Part shown: positions 48,805 through 60,194 of the stretch, one piece after another | How the letters are laid out: every line of letters begins with the position of its first letter | Numbering within the stretch: position 1 is the first letter of the stretch | Assembly: GCF_000415985.1 (NCBI RefSeq) | Contig: NZ_KE356561.1 | Location: 1,369,025 to 1,433,024, forward strand | Direction: 5' to 3' | From: Haloquadratum walsbyi J07HQW2 | Lineage (GTDB): Archaea > Halobacteriota > Halobacteria > Halobacteriales > Haloferacaceae | Length of the DNA stretch: 64,000 nucleotides | Notes under the pieces: generated by a model | Databases searched by the model: none | Seen by the model: only the letters and a program-made list of their open reading frames with translations | What the model was told of the DNA's origin: nothing | Position numbers and translations under genes: made by a program

Positions 48805-49225
48805 GGTATGAACCTGGTGGTCTCTGTGACTGTGATTGAACCGAACATTTGTGTGTAATTGCGACTGCAGTCACAGTAATACGGCTGTCGATGACTGCGA
48901 TTTGTGCTGTTCCGATTGTCGCGTGTCTGATGTGTATCGATATATTGTCTAATGCTTAAGCGCACGCCCAGGCTACTATTAGTACCGGTTTTGATCACTC
49001 GACTTGGCTGTGCGCTCACAGAGATATTATTATTGATATCAGTGTGAATGTCGGTATTGGTGCCGGTATCGATACAGGGGTTAGTTCCTGTCCATCGACT
49101 TAATATAAGAGTATACTGATTGTGGCTAGGGTCTGGTCGCAGTTGTCCACGTGAGAACAGCGTCAAGAAGTCTTGAGTTTGATCTTGACGTGAACCGCGA
49201 CTTCGACATTGAACTTGAATTCGGG
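48805..49225. other. gap between rpoN and rpoK, no gene recognised
   Basis: A 421-base non-coding stretch inside an otherwise tight operon. TATA-like TATATTG (about 48929) lies within, so rpoK-eno-rps2 may have a separate promoter. No tRNA was found on either strand, although a tRNA gene sometimes occupies this place in related genomes as I recall. Confidence 0.4.
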
Positions 49226-49420
49226 TCACTGGTATGGTGCAACGACATCGACAAGATCTCGATGTGAGACCATCATTCGACGACAGCAATGGCGTTCAAT
49301 ACCAAGGTCATCAAGAACCTCTCCTGGATCCTCATTACCATCGCGTGCCCGCTGTTTGAATTCGTCCCAATGTTCACTAATAACGGTACCGCAGGTGAAA
49401 CATCGGACAGGTATCATCAT
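49226..49420 (-). CDS. rpoN: RNA polymerase subunit N (Rpb10-like)
   Basis: The 64 residues show the atypical zinc site CFTCG near the start and HCCRRM in the second half (four cysteines in total) plus [10 protein letters not shown], which define Rpo10. It follows rps9 with 12 bases between, as usual in archaea (rpl18e-rpl13-rps9-rpoN). Confidence 0.96.
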   Translation of the reverse strand: MMIPVRCFTCGTVISEHWDEFKQRARDGNEDPGEVLDDLGIERHCCRRMMVSHRDLVDVVAPYQ

Positions 49421-49432
49421 ACTATGCTCACC

Positions 49433-49831
49433 TCAGCGGTATGATTTTTGATAGCGGGCACGGGCACCTGGACCACCCCATTTTTTCGGTTCAGACTGTC
49501 GTACGTCGTTGACGAGTAGTGATCGATCAAAGTCCATGTATGCATCACGTAGTTCTGCATCGTTGAGATGCTGAACCAATCCACGAGCAATAGCCGTTCG
49601 TGTTGCGTCTGCTTGCCCGGCAAACCCGCCGCCAGAGACAGAGATATCAATATCAACCTGTGATCGGAGATCATCGCCGGCAATACGGAACGGCTCAAGC
49701 ATCTTGAGGCGGGACATCTCTGGTTCAACGAGTTCGACTGGCTGAGAGTCGATACGGACACGACCTTTGCCATCGCGAACAGTTGCGCGGGCGATTGCTG
49801 TCTTCTTTTTACCGGATGTATTCGTTACCAT
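49433..49831 (-). CDS. rps9: 30S ribosomal protein S9
   Basis: The 132 residues have [41 protein letters not shown] and the conserved C-terminal basic tail [11 protein letters not shown] that reaches the P-site tRNA. Start overlaps the end of rpl13 by 7 bases, so the two are coupled. Confidence 0.97.
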   Translation of the reverse strand: MVTNTSGKKKTAIARATVRDGKGRVRIDSQPVELVEPEMSRLKMLEPFRIAGDDLRSQVDIDISVSGGGFAGQADATRTAIARGLVQHLNDAELRDAYMDFDRSLLVNDVRQSEPKKWGGPGARARYQKSYR

Positions 49832-50262
49832 GTGACTGTCGCTCCAAGATTTTCAGAAATCTCTCCAAGTGAGAGGAATTTGATGTTTGAAAGTCGATCC
49901 AACGTTGTTCCATCGATTGCTTCGCCATCATCATCATATGGGTTTCCGACGTATGCACGAACATTCGAGAGCGCCTCGCGTCCACGGTCACTTTTGTATG
50001 GAAGCATCCCGCGAACGGCACGTTTGAAAATCCCATCTGGACGCGATGGATATGCAGGACCCTGATCAGAACCAAGTTCTGATCGGGTCTCATAAACACT
50101 CATTACATCTTCTTCCGACCCTGTAATCACAGCATCCTCAACATTGACGATTGCAACTGTCTCATCTTCAAGTGCGTATTGTGCAACTTCACTTGCAACA
50201 CGACCAAGAATACAGTTTCGTGCGTTTACAACGACATCAGCGTCAAATTCAGCAAGACTCAT
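49825..50262 (-). CDS. rpl13: 50S ribosomal protein L13
   Basis: The 145 residues have [54 protein letters not shown] and [12 protein letters not shown], the L13 pattern. It overlaps rpl18e by 4 bases (ATGA) at its start and rps9 by 7 bases at its end. Confidence 0.97.
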   Translation of the reverse strand: MSLAEFDADVVVNARNCILGRVASEVAQYALEDETVAIVNVEDAVITGSEEDVMSVYETRSELGSDQGPAYPSRPDGIFKRAVRGMLPYKSDRGREALSNVRAYVGNPYDDDGEAIDGTTLDRLSNIKFLSLGEISENLGATVTW

Positions 50263-50618
50263 CGAATCACCCGTACATTACTCCCTTCGGGATTTTCTTT
50301 GACATATTCACGGAGATATTCAGCATCCCCAACCTGTTCGATCTTTGTTTGTGCAGTTGATGAAAAATCAACCGCAGCAACAGTGACGTTTTTTTGCAGC
50401 ACACCGCTTCCCAGCACTTTGCCGGGAACAACAACGGTCTCATCTTCGCGTGCGTATCGTTCAATACGCCCAAGATTGACCTCTGCGTGGGTGCGCCGTG
50501 GCTTTTCGAGGCGATCCGCGATGTCCTGCCAGACAGTGGCATTAGACGCGCGGGACTTCGCCTTTAGTTCGGCGATGAGACTATCAAGTCTCGGATTTGT
50601 TTTACTCATTCTTATCAA
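50259..50618 (-). CDS. rpl18e: 50S ribosomal protein L18e
   Basis: The 119 residues begin [20 protein letters not shown] and include [20 protein letters not shown] and [20 protein letters not shown], all typical of archaeal/eukaryotic L18e. It lies 29 bases after tRNA-Leu and starts the rpl18e-rpl13-rps9-rpoN unit. Confidence 0.96.
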   Translation of the reverse strand: MIRMSKTNPRLDSLIAELKAKSRASNATVWQDIADRLEKPRRTHAEVNLGRIERYAREDETVVVPGKVLGSGVLQKNVTVAAVDFSSTAQTKIEQVGDAEYLREYVKENPEGSNVRVIR

Positions 50619-50647
50619 CTCCGTATTGAGAAACTACAGTACTAGAG

Positions 50648-50732
50648 TGCAGAGAGCAGGATTTGAACCTGCGGACCCCTACGGGACAGCGCCCTGAACG
50701 CTGCGCCGTTGACCAAACTTGGCTATCCCTGC
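50648..50732 (-). tRNA. tRNA-Leu (anticodon CAG)
   Basis: On the minus strand the acceptor GCAGGGA pairs with TCTCTGC, followed by discriminator A. The D arm GCC..GGC, anticodon stem CAGCG/CGCTG with loop TTCAGGG (anticodon CAG), a long variable arm (type II) and T loop TTTGAAT are all visible. 85 bases, no intron, CCA not encoded. It sits between rpoD and rpl18e, a known archaeal position, and is probably co-transcribed. Confidence 0.95.
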
Positions 50733-51105
50733 ATACATTCTGATTTTTTTGATGATCCCTGATACTCCTTTCGGTCCGACACACACCGGTGGACCACGGA
50801 TCAACAGTATTTCTATTAAAATTCAGATCCAGGCTACCGGTAGGATCAGTATCTGGATTTTCGACGCTTTGAGATGCACGTGCAACCGCACCCGCAGGTG
50901 TCGGTGGCTGTGCAGAAGGTGTGACCGAGTTCGAAATTAGACAATATCGGTCAGCTCCAGTGCTGCACACAAAGTCATGAGTCTGTGGGCAGACACAGAT
51001 GCGTCGATGGTGAGATGAAGAGACAGTCATTCGATTGTGTGTATATGACGTGTATTGTATGTGTGGTGTGTAGTGTGATTCTGTGCCGATGCTATACAGT
51101 GAATT

Positions 51106-51894
51106 TTAGATAGCGACCTTTGTCTCAAGTTCAGCCGCACGGTCACTAAGTGAGCGTGCTGCTCGTTCAACAAGTTCGGGAACTCCAAAGGATCCATCTG
51201 TCTCAACATGAAATACAACAGCATGTGGGACATCTGAAACGGTCAGCTCCTTACCAGGATATCGATTCGTTAGATCACTATCAAATTCTGTGGTGGGAAT
51301 AAGATCTCCATTTGTTGCTGCTTCATCGGTAGCATGTGAGGCTGCGCCCTCTTCGATAACGCCTCGGAGGATATGTGATTGCTCATCAGCAACCTCATCA
51401 GCATCACCAATTACTTCAACACGTTGAAGATGTCTATATCCAACAGCAACACCACCCTGTTGTTTGGCATGAGACTTACCTGTGTCAAGAACTGCATCAG
51501 CCTCAAGCTCAAGTCGCTGATTTTCTTTGAGTTCGATAATCGGGATATTCTCATCAGCAGGTTCAACAAGACGGTCAGATGAAACAATATCACCGGAGTA
51601 TGCGGTCTTTGGACCGGTAACATCGAGCGAAAGCGTCACTGTATCCCCAGTATTGAAATCATCGACAGGTGTCGTCAGCGGAGTGAGTCCTAATCGAAGC
51701 CCGATCATCTCATCGAACATTACCGATGAATTCTCAACAAATCGAACATCCTCAATACTAAATGTTGGAATGTCAGCAACCATCGCGCGGCGAATACCGT
51801 TTGCAACTGCAGGGGTTACACCCCGAACAAGAAAGCGTGCGCTCCGGTCATCGGCGTCCCGTTCGATGAACTCAATCTCAAAGTCGTCGGTCAT
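51106..51894 (-). CDS. rpoD: RNA polymerase subunit D (Rpb3-like)
   Basis: Assembly platform of RNA polymerase. The 262 residues have [52 protein letters not shown] and the C-terminal dimerisation helix ([20 protein letters not shown]). No complete 3Fe-4S cysteine set is visible, as expected for haloarchaea. It lies 6 bases after rps11. Confidence 0.96.
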   Translation of the reverse strand: MTDDFEIEFIERDADDRSARFLVRGVTPAVANGIRRAMVADIPTFSIEDVRFVENSSVMFDEMIGLRLGLTPLTTPVDDFNTGDTVTLSLDVTGPKTAYSGDIVSSDRLVEPADENIPIIELKENQRLELEADAVLDTGKSHAKQQGGVAVGYRHLQRVEVIGDADEVADEQSHILRGVIEEGAASHATDEAATNGDLIPTTEFDSDLTNRYPGKELTVSDVPHAVVFHVETDGSFGVPELVERAARSLSDRAAELETKVAI

Positions 51895-51900
51895 CAGTGA

Positions 51901-52302
51901 TCAGAGGCGGCTGTTCTTTGGTGCACGTGTTCCGTCATGTGGAATCGGTGTGACATCTTCGATTCGACCAATTTCAAGACCAGCGCGGGCAAGTGCACGG
52001 ATAGTTGCTTGGGCACCTGGACCAGGGCTTTTATTACCGTTTCCACCAGGACCGCGTACACGAACATGGAGTCCATCAATACCTGCTGCTTTAATTTCTT
52101 CAGCAACAGATTCAGCCATTTGCATCGCTGCGTACGGCGATGCTTCGTCACGGTTCTGTTTCACAACTGCACCACCGGATGACTTTACAATCGTTTCAGC
52201 ACCAGTCAGATCTGTGACGGTGATGAGAGTATTGTTAAATGATGCATAGACGTGTGCAGTGCCCCATCGCTTTTCAGTAGACCCAGATTCAGATTCGCTC
52301 AT
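51901..52302 (-). CDS. rps11: 30S ribosomal protein S11
   Basis: The 133 residues show [59 protein letters not shown] in pieces and the end [17 protein letters not shown]. Standard S11; 6 bases after rps4 and 6 before rpoD. Confidence 0.97.
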   Translation of the reverse strand: MSESESGSTEKRWGTAHVYASFNNTLITVTDLTGAETIVKSSGGAVVKQNRDEASPYAAMQMAESVAEEIKAAGIDGLHVRVRGPGGNGNKSPGPGAQATIRALARAGLEIGRIEDVTPIPHDGTRAPKNSRL

Positions 52303-52308
52303 ATGTAA

Positions 52309-52836
52309 TTACTCCTGTCCCTCGGCGCGAGCCGGGTGAAGACTATCTGCGAGTGGGCTATTCTCATCAAACGTAATGTCATTTGCCTCGGCCTGTTTGA
52401 CCATTTTCGATGGACGAGTGACACGTGCGCCATCAACAGTGATGTGCTCATGCACGATGAATTGACGCGCCTGTTTTGGCGTACTTGCAAGCCCTTGGCG
52501 ATAAACGATTGTTTGTAGCCGACGCTCGAGAATGTCAGAAACGTCGAGTCCAAGCACCTTGCTGATGTCATCATCCGCTGAGAGGATACCATATCGACGA
52601 AGTCGATTCAGGAATTCCTCACCTGCAGCCTCAGCAACTTCAACATCACCCTGTGCTTCACCAATAAGTCGACGAGCCTCACGTCGATATTTACGAAGTT
52701 CAGACTGCGTTCGCCAGAGTTCCTCTTTATTCTTCAGACCATATCGACCCAATAAGTCGCCTTCTTGAGCGATACGTTCACCCTGGTACGGGTGATTTGG
52801 GGTCTCGTAGCGTTTTGTATTACTTCCAGTTGACAT
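52309..52836 (-). CDS. rps4: 30S ribosomal protein S4
   Basis: Primary 16S rRNA binder. The 175 residues have [30 protein letters not shown] and the S4 RNA-binding domain [37 protein letters not shown]. It follows rps13 by 15 bases, in the archaeal order rps13-rps4-rps11-rpoD. Confidence 0.97.
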   Translation of the reverse strand: MSTGSNTKRYETPNHPYQGERIAQEGDLLGRYGLKNKEELWRTQSELRKYRREARRLIGEAQGDVEVAEAAGEEFLNRLRRYGILSADDDISKVLGLDVSDILERRLQTIVYRQGLASTPKQARQFIVHEHITVDGARVTRPSKMVKQAEANDITFDENSPLADSLHPARAEGQE

Positions 52837-52851
52837 AGTATATCACTGTGA

Positions 52852-53376
52852 TTATTCCTCTTCTTCCGCAGCTTCGGCGGCTGCTTCTTCTTTGATCGCT
52901 TCAACATTGACGCCGATTGTCCCCTCAGTACGTCCTGTGGATTTCGTTCGCTGACCACGGACTTTCTGACCACGTTTGTGCCGGACACCCTTGTATGAGT
53001 CAATCATTTTCATCCGGTTAATATCGTGACGGCGTTTCTCTTCGAGATCTGATCCGGTTTTATGATCGGTGTCGCCGCTGAAGAAATCATCACGACGATT
53101 TGCCATCCACTCCGGGATGTGGTCGTCAAGATTTTCGACAGCATCAACGATCGAATCAATCTCATCCTCTTCAAGAAGACCAAACGTCGCATGTTGATCG
53201 ACGGCTGCCACGTCGGTAATTATACGTGCGGTACGCTTGCCAATACCTTTCATGTCGGTGAGACTCCGCTCAACCGTTTTCGTCCCGTCGAGATCTGTCG
53301 TCCCAATTCGGACGAAATAACGGAGGTCATCGTCTTCCTCCTCGGGGGCGTCGTCTTGTGTGTTATCTGCACTCAT
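52852..53376 (-). CDS. rps13: 30S ribosomal protein S13
   Basis: The 174 residues have an acidic start, RYFVRIGTTDLDGTKTVERS, LTDMKGIGKRTARIITDVA (helix-hairpin-helix), RMKMIDSYKGVRHKRGQKVRG in pieces and GRTEGTIGVNVEAI with a final Glu/Ala tail. It is the first protein gene of the cluster, 39 bases after tRNA-Ser. Confidence 0.97.
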   Translation of the reverse strand: MSADNTQDDAPEEEDDDLRYFVRIGTTDLDGTKTVERSLTDMKGIGKRTARIITDVAAVDQHATFGLLEEDEIDSIVDAVENLDDHIPEWMANRRDDFFSGDTDHKTGSDLEEKRRHDINRMKMIDSYKGVRHKRGQKVRGQRTKSTGRTEGTIGVNVEAIKEEAAAEAAEEEE

Positions 53377-53415
53377 AGCTTAAGTTGATCACGGCAATTA
53401 TCTGATTCCAATGAG

Positions 53416-53500
53416 CGTTGCGGCGGGGATTCGAACCCCGGAGGCATTACGCCACTGAATTAGCAATCCAGCGCCTTGGGCCAGACTTGGCTACCGCAAC
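53416..53500 (-). tRNA. tRNA-Ser (anticodon GCT)
   Basis: On the minus strand GTTGCGG pairs with CCGCAAC, discriminator G. Anticodon stem CTGGA/TTCAG carries loop TTGCTAA (anticodon GCT); a long variable arm and T arm CCGGGGTTCGAATCCCCG complete a type II tRNA of 85 bases. CCA is not encoded. TATA-like AGTATAAATT directly upstream (about 53508) and TTTATAC (about 53557) could be promoters for the ribosomal cluster. Confidence 0.96.
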
Positions 53501-53830
53501 ACATCAATTTATACTGTCGCCCGCTTGGACTCGGGAGTCGGTCCCCCCTACATCATATTGTATAAATTCCAAAGCGAGGTCGCTATTTAAGACTCACGAA
53601 AGTATATCTCCGATTATGCACGTCTAAAGCGTATACATCACCAAAGAGCATTCAAAAGAGCTGCTGTGTTGATATCGTGAAAGCACATTGGTTGACGCAC
53701 GTTGCTGGTGAGCACTACTGTGTTATGATGCTTACTCACAGTGTCTTGCTTCGTTTCTCTGATGCAGCAGTGTCGGTTTGAATGGTAGCGAACTATATTT
53801 TTACGCCGACACACAGAGATTAGATGTTAT
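53501..53830. other. intergenic between divergent tRNA-Ser cluster and STT3-like gene
   Basis: Holds promoters for both sides: TATA-like tracts on the minus strand near 53508 and 53557, and CTATATTTTTAC on the plus strand (53793-53804), which places a start about 9 bases before the ATG at 53831. No other feature seen. Confidence 0.45.
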
Positions 53831-56316
53831 ATGTCCGATATTCGGGATGAAGTAGACGCGATTATTGATGATCGTCCCGAGACATACCGTGTTTTTACTG
53901 AGATTCTACAGATTGATACTGAGCACAGCGTCTGGACGTTTGAGGATATTGAAGCCGATACTGGATTATTTTGCGAATTAGTCTCCCGTGGGATTGTTGA
54001 AGAACAGAATGATAGATATTCGCTTGCAGATCCAACTGCAGTTAATGTGGCATTAGCTCACCGAGATAACGTAGACTATGCAGAGAATACTGAGCTAGCT
54101 ACAGACAGGTCACGCTCAGATGTATCAGAAACAGGATCGGATGATGATAATGGTCGACGTCACCTGAATGACCAAATCGATACGTCGGTAGATCGAGTTA
54201 TGAAGGCGATCTCCATTAATCGCGATCGTATATTCTCCGTCGTTGGAGTGCTTGCGTTGGTCGTTGCATTTCGACTTGTTGCTGTCAGGAGTGTTTTTCA
54301 GGAAGACTATGTGCTCTTGTTTGGCAATGATCCCTACTTCTATCGATATTGGGTGTTTGATTTTGTTACGGCGAATCGAAGCCCACTCACCGTTGCTAAT
54401 GGGATCAAACAGGGTGAGCCGCTTCTCGTTGCAACGCTGCAAATCGTAACAGTACTTTTCGGTGGCGGTCCTGCTGCTGCGGAGCAAGTACTGGCGTGGT
54501 ATCCGGTTGCCGCTGCCGTCGTCTGTGGTGTGAGTGTGTATCTCATTGGAACCCGACTGAGTGATGACCGACGTGTTGGTCTGGCGAGTGCTGCTATTCT
54601 CGCGACATTGCCTGTTCATGCGTACCGAACGAGTATCGGGTTTGCCGATCACCATGCGTTCGATGTAGCCATTCTCGCTGTCGTCTTTGTGACAGTCGCA
54701 GCGTATGAGCGGACATCGCCGACATCGATATCTCAGCTTCTAGAACTAACACCATGGATTCTCTTAGCTGGAGTTAGGATTGGTGCACATGCGCTTGCGT
54801 GGAATGCGGGCGCTCTCTTACTGACACCACTTGGAGTATATGGAGTTATTCGGGCGCTCGCAAGCGTTCGTCATGATGTGTCGGTCTTGTATCGATAATA
54901 CCGCTGACTGCGAGCATGGCGATTGGTGGCGGCATCGGAGTTCTTGGACACGAAACACTTGGGTGGCAATCAACAACGATGATCATTCCTCCGACGCTCC
55001 TTGCAATTGCACTGTTCACGCTCGCGATTGTTGCTGAGGGATGCAGACATGTCGGACTCGGTTATCGCATAACAGCTATTGGGGTTGTCCTCAGTGGCGC
55101 AGCCGTGTTAATCGGTAGTATTGAGCTGATTCCTCGGTTTGGAGATGAATTTAGGAGTCAGACTGACAGACTAATTTCAGGTCCGAGCACAGAGAATATC
55201 TTTGAAGCACAGTCATTATTCAGTGCTGACTTTGGATTTATTCTTGCACCGGTCATTTTCTTTGGACTCGCAATCTTCGTGAGCATAATTGCATTTGTCT
55301 GGACCAGTTGGACCGGATGGACACGTGGTCGTGGTGATTTACTACTCGTGTGTGCATGCGGTGGCACATTATTTATTCTCTCATTGTTACAGGTCAGATT
55401 CGCTGGTCATCTTGCACTGCCGGCGGCGATCCTTACCGGAATTAGTTTTGCGTGGCTTGTAGCAAAGATGATCGATATATCTCCTCCGACTGTCCGACCG
55501 GTCGGAGTCGGCACACAGTCAACAAGTGAACAGCGTGTTGCATGGCGTCGTCATGCGACGAGTACAGATATAGGCACAAACACGGGCACAACCGACTCAT
55601 CGGCTCGTGACAGAAACAGAGATTCGAGAGATGGAACGAGTCGACGACAAATCTTCACTGTAGTGATTGTGCTTTTCCTGTTGGTCGGCGGACTTGGCGC
55701 TGTCATAACGCCAGTTCGGACAGCTACATTGACATTTGACGCTGATACTGCCAGTGCGATTGATGAGATGGACGCCTTCGCTACTGCTGAGAATCGAAGT
55801 TGGCCGGAGACATATGTTCTCAGTCGCTGGGGAAATAATCGAGCCTATAACGCGCATCTCAACGGCAATTCACAGAGCTATGGCTATGCCCGGAATAATT
55901 ATCTTGATTTTCTTAGATCTGATGAAAAGAACGAATGGTATCAGCAGATACAGGATCGTGTTGGATTTATTATTATCTCAGAGATACCTGAGTTCTCAGA
56001 ACTCGACTCCGAAACGATGTATGCCCGATTACATGACCGACAGGGACCTGGAACACATTATCAACTGCCGTATGCAGGTGATGAAAAGAAAGCATACGCT
56101 GTTGTCCCCGGGACGATGGTGAATGGAACCGTTAATAAAACGAAAACAAGCGTCACTGTCTCTGGTAGAATGGACGTTGGGTCACGCACGATGATCACTC
56201 AACGCGAAATACCAACTGAAGATGGGTCATACACAATCCGTATTGCAACGCCCGGAACCTACACAATCGGGAATCGAACAGTCGGGGTGATACAAGAGGA
56301 TGTGTTAGCTGGATAG
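53831..56316 (+). pseudogene. STT3/AglB-like membrane glycosyltransferase paralogue, frameshifted
   Basis: The first frame (to 54898) has a wHTH-like acidic N-terminus, then the STT3-type region NDPYFYRYWVFDFV, GIKQGEPLLVATLQ and FADHHAFDVAIL with many membrane segments. The second frame (from about 54877, Met at 54916, to 56316) continues with membrane segments and a soluble C-terminal domain (VLSRWGNNRAYNAHLN, GYARNNYLDFL). One base change between 54877 and 54898 would join them into about 828 residues. The canonical WWDYG catalytic motif of oligosaccharyltransferases is not visible, so it is a divergent paralogue even if intact. Confidence 0.72.
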
Positions 56317-56367
56317 GAGTCGGTGATTGCCGCACGTGTGTACTCAGCCATATCACCACGCAGGTGT

Positions 56368-57072
56368 TTACTGATGCTGTCCAACGATTGAGAGGAAGTT
56401 CTCGAAGACTCTTTTTACCGTTTGTGTTTTTGCATGCCGTGATGGGGTTGCTGATGTGAGAACTGTCTCAACAACCGATTCAGATACTCCTTCCTCACGC
56501 TTTCCATCCGTGACCATCTTGACAGTCCTCAGGTCATATTCAGGATGGAACTGCACACCATACGCGGTTCCAAGTGAGAATGCTTGACAAGAGCGATTAT
56601 TGCCTGCAAGTTCAGTTGCATTTGGCGGAAGGCGAACAACCTCATCAGAGTGTGTCTCAAACGCGATGAATTCAGCAGGGAAATCAGCGAATAGTAGTGA
56701 AGAGTCATATCGCTCAATTTGTTGATATCCGAGTTCATACTCGTCCATCGCGGAGACGCATCCACCAAACGTCTGTGCAATGAATTGATGCCCCCAACAA
56801 ACACCAAGTAGTGGAATATCGAGTTCATGGAGATCTCGGAGCAACTCGGCGAGCGTCTCCATCCAGGTTTCATGATTGTATACCGCAGTCTGTGACCCGG
56901 TAATAATAGCAGCATCATACGCCCATTCACCATCAGCAGTTGGCCATGGTGGTTGCTCGTCTGCACTGAGTTTAAATGCTGTCAGTGAGGCATCAACCTC
57001 GCGTCGGAAGTTTCGCTCTGCAGGCGTATCGCCGATTGATGCATCACACAATGCAATGTCAAGATCACTCAT
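56368..57072 (-). CDS. class I glutamine amidotransferase (GuaA-N-like)
   Basis: The 234 residues have a Rossmann-like start LDIALCDASIGDTPAER, AAIITGSQTAVYN, the nucleophile elbow LLGVCWGHQFIAQTFGG and the triad partners in VQFHPEYD. It resembles stand-alone GMP-synthase-like amidotransferases, whose acceptor is often unknown; some hydrolyse gamma-glutamyl compounds. The synthase domain is absent. Single gene between the STT3-like gene and moaA. Confidence 0.85.
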   Translation of the reverse strand: MSDLDIALCDASIGDTPAERNFRREVDASLTAFKLSADEQPPWPTADGEWAYDAAIITGSQTAVYNHETWMETLAELLRDLHELDIPLLGVCWGHQFIAQTFGGCVSAMDEYELGYQQIERYDSSLLFADFPAEFIAFETHSDEVVRLPPNATELAGNNRSCQAFSLGTAYGVQFHPEYDLRTVKMVTDGKREEGVSESVVETVLTSATPSRHAKTQTVKRVFENFLSIVGQHQ

Positions 57073-57346
57073 GTGACAATATAATATAGTATATCAAATA
57101 GTATGAGTATTGTTCGATGTGTCCACGTTTGTGCACAACCCATTTTCGGTGTGCACGTGAGTAAGTATTGTGTATCCTATATGAACAGAAGTGAAGTGGT
57201 ATCTCTTAGTGATCGAAGGTAGTTATTCCGCGGGGTGGGTTGACTACGCGAGATATTATGAAAGTGATCAAACTCCTCGTGTCGATTTGGTTATGTGGGG
57301 ATAATGTTCAGGCATCGGCATCGGGCGTCATATTCACACATGAGTA

Positions 57347-58318
57347 TTACGAATGTGTTGTCGGTGCATCGAGATATTTGTCATTAAGCACCCAATCGTC
57401 GTTTTCTTTGACGAGATACTCGCCATAGTACGGGACGCGATTTGTAACAGTCTCACGGAATGTCTGACGAATTTCTTCACGTGTCATCTCACCCATCGAG
57501 CGGAGGTCATCATTCCGATTTAGACAACCCTTGAGGTAGCCCTCGTGTGTCACACGGACGCGATGACAATTTGCACAGAACGTTGGGTTCTCAACAGGAT
57601 CGACGATTTCAACCATTCCATCGCCGATGAAATATCGATTTCGGTCATGCATGTCACGCGTCTCGACACGGTCAGCAATATCTGCAAGCCAGTCATGAAC
57701 ACGTTGGATATCAATATTCCATTCGGGATGACCAGTGAGTTCAGGCATGTATTCGATGAGTTGTAATTGTAATCCACTGTTCTCGGAGACGTGATTGACC
57801 ATGTCTTCAACGTATCCGGCAGTGTGTTCAAACACAACCATATTCAATTTTACTGGAGCAAGACCAGCATCAACCGCAGCCTCAACGCCTTCGAGGACTC
57901 TGTCATACGCACCAGATTTCGTAATTTCGGCGAACTCATCAGGATCGAGTGCATCCTGTGAGACATTTACACGTTCGAGTCCAGCCTTCCTGAGAGTGTC
58001 TGCTCGACCTGGGAGAAATGTCCCGTTCGTCGTCATTGAGACCTCCATCGATGATGGTGTACGTCGGATGATTTCCTTAAGATCATCACGAAGCATCGGC
58101 TCACCACCGGTGAATTTCACCTTTCCAATGTCGAATTCCGAGACGACCTCAAGAAAACGGACGACATCGTCGGTGCTCATCTCGTCGTCCTGTGGATCCA
58201 TCGGACCACGGGTATCACCAAGTCCCTCATTATGACAGTAGACACAATCGAAATTACAACGATCGGTCAAAGAGACTCGGACGCCAGACACCTCGCGCCC
58301 GAATTCATCTTTGAGCAT
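57347..58318 (-). CDS. moaA: GTP 3',8-cyclase (molybdenum cofactor)
   Basis: Radical SAM enzyme for the first step of molybdopterin synthesis. The 323 residues have the SAM cluster motif [54 protein letters not shown] and the C-terminal second cluster in [20 protein letters not shown]. The GG-type C-terminus is not obvious, as in some archaea. It is divergent from mrp, with start and 5' region overlapping the upstream frame of that gene. Confidence 0.94.
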   Translation of the reverse strand: MLKDEFGREVSGVRVSLTDRCNFDCVYCHNEGLGDTRGPMDPQDDEMSTDDVVRFLEVVSEFDIGKVKFTGGEPMLRDDLKEIIRRTPSSMEVSMTTNGTFLPGRADTLRKAGLERVNVSQDALDPDEFAEITKSGAYDRVLEGVEAAVDAGLAPVKLNMVVFEHTAGYVEDMVNHVSENSGLQLQLIEYMPELTGHPEWNIDIQRVHDWLADIADRVETRDMHDRNRYFIGDGMVEIVDPVENPTFCANCHRVRVTHEGYLKGCLNRNDDLRSMGEMTREEIRQTFRETVTNRVPYYGEYLVKENDDWVLNDKYLDAPTTHS

Positions 58319-58462
58319 GAACCAATGATTGTGGTCAATGATATTAAATTCGCTGTCACGCCCGGATCAGATGTAATTGATACTAGTTACTTTTTGATAA
58401 TCTGTGTCGACTCAACTGCAGGTGTGCAAAACCCTTATCGCTTGCTCGGAGTGAGGATGCAT

Positions 58463-59503
58463 ATGCACACTGCGACGGTCCGTGACCGACTGAGAGATGT
58501 CACAGACCCCGATTTAGAGGACGATATCGTGTCGCTCGGGCTTGTCAACGCCATTGATATTGATGAATCAACCAGTACCATTCGTATTTCATTAGCACTT
58601 GGTGCTCCCTATTCGCCTGCTGAGAGTAAAATCGCCACACAGGTCCGTGAGGTGCTTGCGGATATGGAATATGATCTTGATCTCGCAGCGACAATCCCAT
58701 CAGTCGAGAGTGAAGATGAGGTGCTTCCCGGTGTCACGAACGTGATTGCTGTTGCCTCTGGAAAAGGTGGTGTCGGAAAGTCGACTGTCGCAGTGAATCT
58801 CGCAACTGGATTATCAGATCTTGGTGCACGGGTTGGACTGTTTGATGCGGATATTTACGGACCAAACGTGCCGCGAATGGTTGATGCAGGTGAAGCACCG
58901 GAGACTGAGGACGAACAAACGATTATTCCACCTGAGAAGTATGGCATGAAATTGATGTCAATGGCGTTTCTCGTCGGGGAGGATGACCCAGTGATTTGGC
59001 GTGGACCAATGGTGCATCAAATTCTTACCCAGCTTGTCGAGGATGTTCGATGGGGCGATCTTGATTATCTTGTCTTAGATCTTCCACCAGGGACTGGCGA
59101 TACACAACTGACAATTCTGCAGACACTTCCATTGACGGGGGCAGTCGTTGTGACGACACCGCAGGATGTTGCCGTTGATGACGCCCGCAAGGGACTCCGA
59201 ATGTTTGGTGAACACGACACGAATGTGCTCGGGATTGTCGAAAATATGGCATCATTCACCTGTCCTGACTGTGAATCGATTCATGATATCTTCGGTGAAG
59301 GCGGCGGACAAGTGTTTGCCGCGAATAACGATCTTCCATTCTTGGGATCCCTGCCGCTTGATCCACAGGTTCGCACCGGCAGTGATGATGGCGACCCTGC
59401 TGTGCTCGGATCCGGAACGACTGCTGATGCATTTGAGGCAATGACAACAAATGTCGCAGATATGATTGGAGTGACTCGACGGCGTGATGTTATGAATCGG
59501 TGA
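58463..59503 (+). CDS. mrp: Mrp/ApbC iron-sulfur cluster carrier ATPase
   Basis: Deviant Walker A P-loop ATPase that carries Fe-S clusters. From ATG 58463 (MHTATVRDRL) 346 residues: a MIP18-like (DUF59) domain DVTDPDLEDDIVSLGLVNAI, then VIAVASGKGGVGKSTVAVNLA, LFDADIYGPNVPRM, LDLPPGTGDTQLT and the cluster-binding ENMASFTCPDCES. The frame is open further upstream into the moaA promoter, but similarity begins here; ATG 58457 is also possible. The neighbouring moaA product is itself an Fe-S enzyme. Confidence 0.94.
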   Translation: MHTATVRDRLRDVTDPDLEDDIVSLGLVNAIDIDESTSTIRISLALGAPYSPAESKIATQVREVLADMEYDLDLAATIPSVESEDEVLPGVTNVIAVASGKGGVGKSTVAVNLATGLSDLGARVGLFDADIYGPNVPRMVDAGEAPETEDEQTIIPPEKYGMKLMSMAFLVGEDDPVIWRGPMVHQILTQLVEDVRWGDLDYLVLDLPPGTGDTQLTILQTLPLTGAVVVTTPQDVAVDDARKGLRMFGEHDTNVLGIVENMASFTCPDCESIHDIFGEGGGQVFAANNDLPFLGSLPLDPQVRTGSDDGDPAVLGSGTTADAFEAMTTNVADMIGVTRRRDVMNR

Positions 59504-60194
59504 TACTTTTTTCAGTAATTGACTCTCTCGTGACGCTTAGAAATATGAAGCCATTGATGAATAGCAGTTTTTACTCGGTATCTGGTGTGTCTCCACACGT
59601 ATTTGTTGATTATTTTCATGCGTCTCTGTTCACTTCATGAACATGAGCTAAATTGGTGTGCTGAAAAACGTCGTTTAGCGTGACCGGTCCTGTTTGCGAA
59701 AATAACGATATTATCGAGGGATATTTGATAAGATGTGAATCTTGGATGACTCACTCCAGATTTTGGGGTCTCAGTGTTCGAATCGTGACATCTCGACACT
59801 ATGCCATTCATTACACACGAACTATTCATCAACCGTGTTTAAGTTATTGAATGAGACGGGAACAATCTCGGTTTGACTCTCCGTGTGATCTCGTCGCTCA
59901 CAACACGTGCTTACCTGGAGACGTTGTCGAGATCGTCGAGGTATCTTGGTTGGACGATAGGCTTCCTTTGTCCTGTTATCAGAAAGCTCACTGAAAGGAC
60001 GCTGGGGCAGAGTCGAAGAGCCGGTTCGGGAGAGGGGAGATTGTCTGTGTGTCTAGGTGTCCAAGTGTAAGAGTCACATGAAGGCTGCCAACGAGAAAGT
60101 GACAAGTATGTGTATTATTTATAAAAATAACAACAAGTTATGAGATAGTGGGTACTCACTCAAATCCTCACACAGTGTTCATATCGGTAGGTGA
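59504..60194. other. intergenic, start of accessory patch
   Basis: About 690 bases with no protein-like frame on either strand. The middle (about 59880-60075) is more GC-rich than the rest and could be a remnant of something transferred, but no family could be read in any frame. Confidence 0.4.

Noticed and set aside
48805..49225. tRNA searched for between rpoN and rpoK
   Set aside because: No cloverleaf with a T loop (TTCAAAT/TTCGAAT type) could be drawn on either strand.
49140..49250. Plus-strand frame with an alternating acidic/hydrophobic pattern (LEFDLDVNRDFDIELEF)
   Set aside because: It has no start or Shine-Dalgarno signal, its end overlaps the certain rpoN gene, and the pattern can arise from simple-sequence DNA.
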